In this document: piece by piece, positions 1 to 9,859 of the stretch
Layout: each line of letters starts with the position of its first letter
Position numbering within the stretch: position 1 is the first letter of the stretch
NCBI GenBank assembly: GCA_949752745.1
Contig: OX457026.1
Location: forward strand, 35,641,911 to 35,705,910
DNA from: Protula sp. h YS-2021
Taxonomy: Eukaryota; Annelida; Polychaeta; Sabellida; Serpulidae
Length of the DNA: 64,000 nt
Reading direction: 5' to 3'
The notes under the pieces: model-generated
Told to the model about the DNA's origin: nothing
The model's database searches: none
What the model saw: the letters and a program-made list of their open reading frames with translations, nothing else
Made by a program: the position numbers and the translations under genes

Positions 1-721
1 ATATGTTCCATGATTAGCTGAATACGCCAAGACAGCGTATCGCCAAATACTGCTTTATCTATGTTCTAGTTCCGTTAGGGACATCACATTTGTATAAACA
101 TTTTCAAATATCACTTTCACATATAAAAATAGGCAAATTAAAGGTATCTCGAAAAATTCTGTAATTCGCTAAAAATATATCTAAAGACAGATAAATGTTT
201 AAAAAGTGGCACTTATTTTTAAGCACTATTTACCATTAATTTAGTGTTTAAGCACGAATGATTTAACTTCACTGTAGATTTTTATCACAATGTAACACAT
301 TTCTCAGTTTGTATAAAAAATTCGAACAAAATATCTAGAGCTAACGTACGCAGTCATTATTGTATTTGTTATTATTTGTTAACACCTCAAAGTAAATTGT
401 ATGTCTATAACTCAATTAAATATATCGACTAATGAGTATTAAGTGTTAGTTCGAAATCTGTTTTGTTTCCTTCGCTTAAAGACATTACAAAATAAACCTA
501 TTTAGAGTTGTCTCATATTCAATAAGATATTATCTTTTCTTGTGGAGATAATAAAAACAAAACCGAAGTGCGCGTTGCCATTTAATCGGGTTATTGTATA
601 TGGCTAAAGGAGCGCTTAAATTACAAAAAAAAAAAAAAATTAAAAAAAAAAGAAAAAAAAATGAGCCGTTATAATTTGTCTGTAATTTTCAAGTGCAACT
701 TAATGAATGTTATCGTTTCAG
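1..721. other. Upstream intron or intergenic DNA, no gene seen
   Basis: AT-rich DNA without a supportable ORF or exon. It contains an A-rich tract at about 622-660. It ends in a pyrimidine-rich stretch and CAG at 719-721, the acceptor of the membrane-spanning exon that follows. It is therefore probably the tail of an intron whose upstream exons lie outside the window. Confidence 0.6.
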
Positions 722-2186
722 GAGTAGTCATAGCAATAAGTATAGGAGTGGGAATTGGAATCGTGGTTGGCCTAACACTGTTGGGTATAGTCATAGGATT
801 TATTCGGTGGTAAGAACTTTGAAAAAGTTGGCAGATTTAATCAAAAAGATATATGCAGGCTATTTATATACTTTCCCACTAAAATTAAACGATTGGTACC
901 TTTAGTTTATATGTTATTCAATCTGTTAATAAGTATTGATACAACAGCAAATCGTTATATTAAAACACTTTTTATCCTATGTTCCAGTGTTGAAGGTTTT
1001 TGGCAGTATCTCGTACCTACCCCGCATAGCTATGACGAAATACATTAAAAGGCATGTAGAAATTTGGAACAAAAAGCCCTCCAAATCCCTAGAAATGTGG
1101 AAATTTTTATCCTCCAAAATGCTATATATGAGTGACATATAGCTCTTTCCTTTGCTGAAATAGATTTCAGTATGTTGCAACAAGGTTTGTTAATCAGTTT
1201 TGTTTAATAATGTAATCGATTTCAGTTGCTCAAAAAAACCGGTACGGGCTCCGGATCTTAGCCGCATACAAGTGCCTTACCCCACCACAAGCAAACAGGT
1301 AGTACCATAAGCTTCTTCTCACATCGAAATATTAAACAATGTTAAATCTTAAGCTTACGTTAAGTTTGACTGGGAAATTTTAAAGCTAACTGAAGGTAAC
1401 TGTTTTAACACCACTGCGAATGACTTATACGGCCTTACACTAAACCTGGAAATGGTAGGCTGGATTAAAATATAAAACTGAGAGCCTAAAATCGTACCTA
1501 AAATCCCACCAAACATTTGATAGAAAATAACACATAACTTCCTCACATTGAAAATTTCATTTTCTTTTTTTTAGTTTCTTCAAAGCGGTACTTATTTTTA
1601 TTTACTATTTAAATTAATGAATTTTTTATTGCATCTAACAGCCTGACAAAAGGCGAGAACTACTTATTTATTTATTTGCTATTTATTTATTTATTTATTT
1701 TTAGTATTGAAAATTTGAGATGCCTTTCATTTGTTTCATTGATTTTTCTAGGGACAATATGACGACCTAAAAACCATTGAAAACACGCCAGGAACGAGCC
1801 AACGCGATGCAAACTACAGTCATTATGGGGCTGTTAGGAACCAACAACTGCCCTTACCTCCACCTCCACCTGCAGGTCACCACAGCGATCATCAGAAATC
1901 CGTGTATCATGTGTATAGTTACTACGATAAGCACAAACAAGGTGCGAATAGCCAGTTCAGTGAACCACAACGTACCCGTGCATCACATCCTATACAAGAG
2001 CATGATGACGAGCACATTTACGAGACGGCATACTTCACGAGGCCACTGCCGCAGCTGACACAGGGGATGTCGGACGTCAAGCAAACAGAGAGCAGACAGA
2101 AGTCGCTTGCAAAAGAGTATTACGAGATGAGGGGAACTCCACAAAATACGCTTGAAAATAGCGACAAACAACACTTGAAATACTGA
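722..2186 (+). CDS. Single-pass membrane protein, last three exons (TM segment plus tyrosine-rich tail), 5' partial
   Basis: Three exons, 722-809, 1226-1298 and 1752-2186, fit together by phase. The first begins after TTTCAG with two bases of a split codon and ends CGG TG before GTAAG. The second starts T TGC, giving R-C-C, and ends in phase 0. The third runs to TGA at 2184-2186. The first encodes about 28 hydrophobic, glycine- and isoleucine-rich residues, a clear membrane segment, followed by the stop-transfer-like CCSKK. The remaining roughly 170 residues form a cytoplasmic tail with a run of prolines (PLPPPPP) and many tyrosines (SVYHVYSYYD, HIYETAYF, KEYYEM). YYEM fits the YxxM pattern bound by PI3-kinase SH2 domains. 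The tail resembles adhesion or immune receptors such as Ig-superfamily proteins, but no extracellular domain is visible, so the family is not assigned. Splice phases make the gene real; function is inference. Confidence 0.8.
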
Positions 2187-2217
2187 TTTTTGTCATTATT
2201 GTTATTTTTTTTTATCA

Positions 2218-2640
2218 TTGTTATTTATGTCTCCACCGCATGACAGGAGGCATATTGATTTAGTCAGCGTGTCTGTCCGTCCGCCCGCATGTCTGTGGGT
2301 AACGCTAACATTTTTCGCAGCATAACTTTTGACAGCCTTGTGCGATTTTGATGAAACTTTTGATGAAACCCTTCTCAAACAAATACCGAGCAATGATTGA
2401 TTTTTTTAGGCTTTGACCTCAACGTCAAGTTCAGCAGTCGGTTTGAAGTCAAGTGGCAAAAGCAACTTTTGTTCGCAGCATAGTTTTTTTTTTCATTCTG
2501 AAGTCGATTTGATAAAACTCAAAGGAAACTGTAACAAGCGCAAAACCTTGACCCCCGGGGGTCACAAGGTTATGGCAGAAAAAAGCAATTATACGGAAAC
2601 ACGTTAATGAATCGTACGAATTTAATAAACTATGGGGATT
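2218..2640. repeat. Hairpin-led dispersed repeat with a GTCCGTCC-type box
   Basis: Downstream of the membrane-protein stop a short imperfect stem (TGTCTCC ... GGAGGCA, 2227-2253) is followed by a TGTCTGTCCGTCCG box and then TTTTGATGAAACTTT (about 2347). The same order is seen at 57058-57300, and similar boxes occur at 27060, 29685 and 60640. It may form part of the 3' UTR. An AATAAA at 2624-2629 near its end is a candidate poly(A) signal for the upstream gene. Confidence 0.45.
2624..2629 (+). terminator. Candidate polyadenylation signal
   Basis: AATAAA about 440 bases after the stop of the membrane-protein gene. It is the first canonical hexamer seen downstream on this strand. Only position supports it. 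Confidence 0.35.
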
Positions 2641-2966
2641 GAAAATCCCCGAGTGTAAAATACTATTCTATTTTTTTATATTTAAAATGTAATTTTAGAT
2701 ATATCTTATTAATTTCTCACTGGCTTAAATCCTCAACTTTTCGTACTACTTTCATGCTGCTTACGACTGGCTTACGCGCGGTGTACCAAAACATGACGTT
2801 ACTCTGCGACGTTATGGCATCCCAGTATTGACGATTTCAAGCAACTTCGGCGAGCGATCATAATGCACTTTGTCAAGACTAACTCAGCCAGTCGGGATTA
2901 GTACATCCCGTCTGTGTGTTTTTCACATACTACGGGTTTGCTGAGGAATAGATATCTTCAAATATT

Positions 2967-3104
<138 letters not shown>

Positions 3105-3446
3105 CGACATTTTATAGGTTTAACTGATGCATGACAGACTTTCTTAATAAATTAGATAAGGTACACTATTTATCTTATCGTTTTTGTCCTAACAAATGGC
3201 TCATAGCTGCCTTTGGCTCTTACAGACGCTAGAAAAGGAACATCCATATTTTAACTTTAGTGAAGTAGCTCCGATTGCCATTCAAGCCTAAACGCTTGAT
3301 CACCAGACGCATCTCCTTCTTCCTTCTTCTGGATAAGTGCGTGATCAACAACCGCCCCCCCCCCCCCTGAGAATACAATGCCACCCAGAATTACTGTCCG
3401 AACCCCATCGGACGTATTTCAAACTAAATCCCACCGCTTAGGCCTG

Positions 3447-3752
3447 AGCCTTTTGAGAAAAGCAAGGTTTCTTTTAAAAAACTGACTGAGAAGATGGTAA
3501 ATAGTAATAAAGTTTCCAGTGCTAAGGTATATCCGTTTCAGAGGTTTTAGTTCACCGGCTGGTGTGCTAGGTCTTACCTAAACCCATTCCAAATCACCCC
3601 AGCCGTGGATGCATACTTTTTGGATCGTCTCTTCACGACCGAACATCTCGAAGCAAGTTCGATCGAGGTTTACCGAGCGGACATCTGCTCCAAGTTTAAG
3701 GCCTCTACCAGTTACGACCCTGGAAATACTCTGTTCTGTCTACCTCCACTTT
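3447..3752 (+). pseudogene. Relic of a DIRS-type tyrosine recombinase (N-terminal half)
   Basis: From 3491 one frame reads KMVNSNKVSSAKVYPFQRF, a stop at 3548-3550, then FTGWCARSYLNPFQ, SSIEVYRADICSKFKAST and SYDPG. It aligns residue for residue with the amino-terminal part of the intact recombinase at 14099-15181 (KIVNSHKGSTAKVY, KLDPFQ, SSIEGYRAAIGSRLKAST, GYDPG). Upstream bases from about 3447 continue the match with a frame shift. The catalytic half is absent. Divergence is much higher than between copies of one young family, so this is an old fragment of a related but different DIRS-like element. It shows that such elements invaded this genome more than once. Confidence 0.85.
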
Positions 3753-3783
3753 AGACCTACGGGGGGTTGTTGGGAGGTTCTTA

Positions 3784-4130
3784 CTAGGGGGTAGGGCCGG
3801 GGGGGGGGGGGTTCGGTCGGGGGCGGCAATTCGCCTAGCAGCAATTCGCCTTACGAAAAGTCGCCTATCGAAAATTTTCCTGACCTGGACAGTGCGTTTA
3901 CAGGACTGGATACCTGTGCATTTTTAGCAGAGATAGGGGTGGGTTAAATTTTTTGTCCTATCGAAACAGGACCCATCTGTTATACACATTAGCTGAAAAA
4001 TTTAGAAGCATCACTTGTTTTGTACCCTAGCTCCTAGAAATGTTCATGTGTTCTGTTCTGTCACGTGGGCGAACTGTCGCACTTCCAAGTCAGGCGAATT
4101 GTCGCGAGTTGACTTCTCGCCAAGTATATT
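3784..4130. repeat. G-rich tract and possible small element with inverted CAATTCGCC motifs
   Basis: After a poly-G run near 3800, CAATTCGCCT occurs twice (3827-3852). The opposite orientation AGGCGAATTG appears at about 4092, with further GCGAACTGTCGC and TCTCGCC words around it. This may be a short non-autonomous transposon of about 280 bp whose ends carry multiple GCGAATTG words. No target-site duplication was found. Confidence 0.3.
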
Positions 4131-5942
4131 ATGGTGAATTCCCACCACAGTGCTTAAATCTCATCGACAGGCTGGTTCGGGTCAGTTGGAAGGGGGAGCT
4201 GAGAGAGGGGGAGGGAGAGCCGGGGAGAGCAAGGGGTTGAGAGGAAGAAAGAAAATATTAATTCACATGTTTTGGGGTCGTTTTGGAGTCAGAGGGTGCC
4301 AAATTTTCGAGTCATCATTCCGACTGAAGTATCTTTAATAAGGTGCATAGTCAATATGTATACCTATTTTAGCCATTCATCATATTTTTCAAGCTCTGCT
4401 CACTAGAAGGAAATGGATGGTAAACTCAGAAAACGTTTTAAAAAGTGTTCAACTTTCTGGTCGGCCTGCTATCGTGAATAGAACTGTAGATGTGAAATCA
4501 TACACACCATAAAAACACACAGATGCACATATCCATTGCTGCCAAATTCATAAATTGTGTTTTTTGTCAGCACAAATAGAAGAGGATTAAATTACATGTT
4601 TCGTGGACTCTTATCATAAAAAACTTAGGCCAGGAACTTTTAGCCTTGTTTCTCATCCCAGGCCAGGCCACTGCAATCCCAAATAAAAGGAGTCAGCTGG
4701 CTTTTTTAAATAAAATTAAAAGCAAAGATCATAACCCGATATTTCTTAAAGGAACAATATGTTAGCACGTTATGTGAAAACTTTAAGTGATGTAACGTTC
4801 TTTTAAATCGCTAAACCATATTTTGCAAGAGAAAAGAAAGATTTTAACCAATGACAATAAAATTTTAAAAAAAAAAAAGTCATATATACATATATAGTCA
4901 TTTATAACCAGGGGAGAGCGTTTCTGCTGTTTATGGGAATAGTGGCTGTAAATATTTTTTAGCCCAGAGTAGCCAATTTTCACCGCGTTTTTTTTTTTAT
5001 TTCTTTTTAAAGCAAGCAATGTGAACTTGATCGAGTGCTGGAGTTTAATGCCAGTTATATTGGCAGATAAAATTATCTTTTCTTTGTCTCTCCTTTGTGT
5101 CTCATGCCATCCCCAACCCCATCTCTATTTTCCCACGTTCTGTGGGAACTATTCGATAATATTAGCACAAAAGACCGATATTTATTTCTTTCTTTTCACA
5201 GTTAATTATGGGAGAGCACAATGAATATGAAAGATTGGATAAAGCCTCGACAATAATGAAGAGGAAATATAAGCCTCAGTTTTATTGACTAGTCAGTGAA
5301 AAAAAAAATTGTAAATCGATCGGCCGACGTACACGGCCTATTTGCAAGCATATTTTTTGCATATATTATTGTTCTGGGAGTTTTTGACATCAGGCCATGT
5401 GATTTTCCGCTTCTCACTGTTACTCGCTCTAAACCCTTTGTCTCTCTTTTATGTTACTTCTAAGCCGATGGTCCCGTCCACAATTATCGAGCCAATGCCT
5501 TATTAAACATTTTGCTTTCAGAAAAAAAGTTTGAAAAATTAAGAGTATATTTTGTTTGTGTTCAGTTTTTTTACCACTGGGGACTTTCAAATTCTGACTA
5601 TCTGCTTCCTATAAAACTAACAATACCTAACCACTATATTAATTCTTTCTCAAATTTCTAAATACTGAAGTCAGTTCAGGACTGGGTAAACTCTTGCTTG
5701 CAGTTTTGAAACAATTCTTCAATTAATACAACAGTAAATCCCACCAAGAGATGAAAATGTGATAAAGGTAACCTGTGAAGAACTAAAATGCATTTTTGTT
5801 TATTTCATTTAATGATTTTTATGTAATTACGACATATTCTTTGGTAATAGCCACTTCTCGCATTTTCAGAGCAACTCGATCGAGGCTAATAGTTCACACA
5901 GAGAATCCATAACAAAGAAAAAACAAGGGGTTAATCATCAGT
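4131..5942. other. Intergenic, no gene seen
   Basis: A GA-rich stretch (4190-4250), short A and T runs and scattered reading frames of under 80 codons without domain-like sequence or convincing splice context. Confidence 0.6.
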
Positions 5943-6135
5943 GGCCATATTCACAAAAGTTAACTGTACAGTTAACTGAGTCCGTTAACTGCCCGTTAAC
6001 CAGATTATCCGAAAGAAATTTAATAAATTTAACGTATTTAACAAACAAAAATCCACCTAAAATTATTTACATGATACAGCTACATAAGCCGATTTCGGTT
6101 CTATGAGTACAGTTAACTTCTGTGAATACCAGGCC
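5943..6135. mobile_element. MITE-like element with 25-bp inverted ends (GTTAACTGTAC)
   Basis: The left end reads GGCCATATTCACAAAAG then TTAACTGTAC. The right end, read on the other strand, is GGCCTGGTATTCACAGAAG then TTAACTGTAC. These are imperfect inverted repeats about 190 bp apart, and GTTAAC words recur inside the left half. The size and AT-rich, ORF-free interior fit a MITE. No clear target-site duplication is visible, so the superfamily is open. Confidence 0.6.
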
Positions 6136-7781
6136 AGCAAGTTAACATTAGTATATTTAGATCCACAAAGGAAAATCAACCCTGAAAATTATTCATCAAT
6201 AAAGTAACAACGGCATATTAACATCAACGTATCGAAAAATGTAGAATTGTTCCAAAGAATTAGCATCTTTTCAAAACACTGTTCGGGTTGTAATTCTGCT
6301 GAAAAAATGTTTGCTTATGTGGTTTTATATACCTTTTAACCGAGACATGGAGAGATGTAGTGTACGCCCCACATGCACAGATGATGCTGGGAAATCCAGG
6401 TCCGCATGGGCAGACCCTTGATTCTTTAAATTCATCTTGGCTATTGCTCAACTCTGTTAACATGAGCTCGATCCGCTGCACGAAAGATAACTATCTCTTA
6501 AATATTGCAGTATGACAAAACATTTTTTTCCTATGTATTGTATTCAATTTGCTTAAAATGTTTCTTTTACTTCTCCAGTACTAAGCTCGAGAAAAGGAGC
6601 ATATACTTAAAAAAACTCTACATGCACTAACGACACCAAACTTCAATTCAAATGCGCGCGACCAGTTTGAAAACCTCATAAGTAGCTTTGCTGATTGACT
6701 CAACGTGCCTTACCCTAACAAGGCGGTTTAAATCACCTTAATTCAAAATTGCTTCGGTGCATCTGGTAGACCCAAATTTTAGGTTTCTTTCATTTTTTAT
6801 TTTAGTTTTTCGCTCCAAGATTATGAAGCGCCCCTCAAAACTATCTTAATAGGATTCTAAAGCTTTAATAAAACTTAATTCCCTCCATATGTCATGCGTA
6901 AACGCACTGCGGGTATTTTACGCAAATTCTTAATACCACAAAAATTATTTTTATAATTATTTGTGACTATTTTACAATCAATCTCGTGAATATACTATTT
7001 TGTAACATTTATCCGAGCAGCTTACAGTTTACGCAATTTTGGAATTATTTTAAATTAAGAGAAATTATTAGCGCCCTGAAAACAAACAATTATTTATCAA
7101 TGCAAAATCTAGAGGCAAGGACAAGTTAGGAATGAATAGTTAAGAATTTATACGATTGAATCTGATTGCAAAGCTGTGTATTTTTTTTTCAAGATAATGC
7201 GGAAGGAGTCACGCCTTTCAATTCTTCTTCAGCGAACAGAACCCAGAGGATAAAATATACCACTGTCAAGTACTGCTCGTTTCGATTTAGAGTAACACTC
7301 GCTCTTGCCATTACTTTGCCACTGTCAAGTTTAAAGCTTTTTATTAAATAATATATATATTAAATAATTAAAAACTAAAGATGTTGTTGATGCGATTTCA
7401 ATAAATCGTGAGTAGGAGGCGTTCCCCAGTTCTTCCAAAAATTTAAAAACAATGGAACAGCCCTTTTATTGGTGAGAGTCCCGAGTGATGAACAATTTGC
7501 ACAGCAATGTGCTACAATGACTAGAAACTGTTGAACAAGCAAAACCTGGCTTTACTAAACCCAGTTAAATCTGGGTGTTTCAGCTAAGTCTTTTAAATCT
7601 GTTTAAGCCACTACCTGAAAAGAGTAATAAGCATATTTTCAAATGGAGTTTGAGACAGGGGAGTTGCAACTAATGTGTGCTTATATATCCATGCCACCAC
7701 ACTGCACATTTGCGATTCAAAACTCAAAGTACTGCCTAAAATCTGTAACATATACTGACAGTAAACGAGGAACAATAGCGT
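6136..7781. other. Intergenic, no gene seen
   Basis: AT-rich with no domain-like ORF. A small perfect stem (ACCCAGTTAAATCTGGGT, about 7560-7577) is the only structure noted. The right edge holds the 3' flank of the minus-strand glycosyltransferase-like gene. Confidence 0.55.
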
Positions 7782-7787
7782 TTTATT
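7782..7787 (-). terminator. Candidate polyadenylation signal of the glycosyltransferase-like gene
   Basis: TTTATT on the plus strand is AATAAA on the minus strand, 13 bases after the stop codon at 7801-7803. It would give a very short 3' UTR; a more distal signal may be used instead. Confidence 0.4.
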
Positions 7788-7800
7788 AATACAAACCAGT

Positions 7801-8788
7801 TTAGCCATGTGCATAAAGGGACAATATATCTTTATAGGGGTCATAACCAAGCTTGGAAAAAGTCGCATTGCACGGATATTTCGATTTAACGGCCAGGGAA
7901 ATGTTTGCTTTGTTTAACTGTTCCGTTCTTAGTTGCGCACAATCCACTTGGCCGGAAGCATAATCGAAAGTGCGACCAATAAGCGCGTAGTTCACCCCCT
8001 TTCCCGATATCCGTTTTGCATGCCCGGCATAATTGCCTTCATGAGACGTTTGATGAACCGCTAAAACAGTTTTTGTGGCATCAATAACGGTCAGACCATT
8101 CAGCATGGCATACCCCACAATAAAATTGTCATATCCAAGCCTTCCAACTGCAACAGGTGGGATGGCATTCCATGGAAATCCTCCATTTGTCGATATTAAA
8201 TAATCCACGGCATAACCCGTGAATAGTTTGGCCTTCGGCCGTAGCTTTTCCACTTCCGTTGCACTAGTTATTGTACAGTTAAACGGCATGTCTAAATTCG
8301 ATCTTTTGCCTGTAACTAAGATCTTGTTATTCATGTCATTGACGTAATTAGAAGACTGTATAGCATACAGGGTATTTACCAACCCAGTTGTAAAAAGTAG
8401 GTCCCCATTGCTGTATCCATAAAATGTTGAATTATATTTCTGCTGTATAAATAACATCATCGCCGGGAGCACGCAAGTCTTCGGTGATACCGACGTTTCT
8501 TCTGGGCACGCATGCACATCAATATGATAAGATAACGCTAAGTCCTGTAGCACCACATTGTCAGACGTGTAAAAGAAAACTGGTTTTATATCCGGTTGAA
8601 GTGACAGTAAAACTTTAAAGCTATTTTCTATAATATATCTTTTATTTTTATCATCAGGGTAAGTCGTGCAAAACGTTAATATTCGTTTCTTCACAATGCG
8701 CTCTATGTCATTGGTAGCATTACGTTGTTTCCTTATCAACGAAGCATATCCCATAGAAAACAGTTGCGGGTGCATATTTAAAACTATC
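7801..8788 (-). CDS. Glycosyltransferase-like protein, main part of exon 2 (interrupted by the DIRS insertion)
   Basis: An open frame of 324 codons from the ATG at 8775 to TAA, extending without a stop to the transposon edge at 8788. Motifs suit a GT-A-like sugar transferase: a Rossmann-like FFYTSDNVVLQDLA segment, YSNGDLLF at about residues 188-195 of the joined protein (a DxD-type site), GRLGYDNF near 280-285 and VIDATKTVLAVHQTSHEGNY near 297. The pairing of a YDNF/WDNW-like box with an IDAT...HQ box is characteristic of a broad, mostly uncharacterised transferase-like family. Substrate is unknown. The reading frame continues across the transposon into 16752-16768 and then, by a phase-0 splice, to exon 1 at 17159-17329, giving about 391 residues. 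Likely site of action is the secretory pathway, inferred from the hydrophobic N-terminus. The ORF itself is intact, so decay since insertion is slight. Confidence 0.75.
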
Positions 8789-8984
8789 TTTTACTTCGCA
8801 AAAGCTTTGAATTCGCTTATCTCCACTTTTAATGGGTTCCCTTCCAGTAATATTTACCACGCAATATAAAAAAGAACTTTTTGAGGTACTGTTCAAGATA
8901 CTCTAACCCTTCCATCCATCCTATGGCCAATCAGAATGCCCGAGACGTCGTCTGCTAGTCTCGTATAAACGACATTCCCTTTTT
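8789..8984 (+). repeat. DIRS left terminus and inverted terminal repeat
   Basis: Bases 8820-8984 are the reverse complement of 16534-16698. The outer 31 bases (8789-8819) have no partner in the right terminus but are copied in the internal complementary region. A TATAAA at 8865-8870 lies in the direction of gag and is a plausible promoter. Because the repeat is inverted, the right copy carries the same promoter facing into the element on the minus strand. Confidence 0.93.
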
Positions 8985-9859
8985 GCGTGGCGTCGATACA
9001 ACACGCCATTCTGTGTGCTGCCGGTTTTTTGCAGCAAGGGAACTGGTTTAAGGTGCGAATTGCTTCATTTTTTACTTAATTCACTGCCTAATGGATTGTT
9101 TTATCTATTATTGTGCGTTGGGATAAATTTATGGAGCCGAAGTGTGTTTATTCGCCATCTTACTCTTCGGTCTGATTAGGTTGAGTTTGCACGATCACGG
9201 AGACACTTTCCTAGTCCCGAGAAGTGCGCCTCTTTCTCCACTTTCATTCAGATCGAGGAACTTACCAGTTCCACCTCAGTTCGTCTAGGAGTAGGATCTT
9301 TTCAGGCTGCTGGACCTGATCAGACTCCAAGCTTTACCAGCCAGCTGTGTCATCGCGGAAATGGCCAGTTTTTGCTTAAGCTTTACTCCATGGGTCGCTT
9401 CTCAGTCTTTGTAGAGCAGGTTCTGCAAGTCTGACAGCGTTCTCCGACGAAAAGAGACGTTTTCTGTGACGTCTGAGGGTCATTTTCTTTGCCAGGACCG
9501 TTTTCCCTTTGTGGTCTTACGGTCACGGGTGCGAGAAGACCATTCTGGTCCAACGGGATTCACAAAACCCGTTACGGTCCGATGGTCCCAGGTGCATCTG
9601 AGGCAAGAGAGATCCATATCCGACACGGGTGGTGCCATTACGGTCCAGCCCGTTACGGCCCGGGAACGTTATCGTTCCGGGAAGCATCTCTTTTCGTCTT
9701 TCCTTAGACCCAGCGAGTTATTGCGGTGTTTAAGCAATTGTAAACACAGCTTGGAAGGTTAAAGCTTGCAGTTGAAGCAAAGCACGGAGAAATGTAGTTT
9801 TGTGCGTTGTTTTATACTACATATTCTCACCGTTGTTTTTCTCTGCTTGCATTTCAGAT
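8985..9859 (+). other. DIRS 5' leader
   Basis: Untranslated leader between the left repeat and the gag start. It contains several copies of (A)CGGTCC/CCGTTACGG words (9520-9680), echoed on the 3' side at 15550-15680. It ends in a strong pyrimidine tract with TTTCAG directly before the gag ATG, which looks like a 3' splice site and may mark a 5'-UTR intron. The donor was not identified. Confidence 0.6.
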
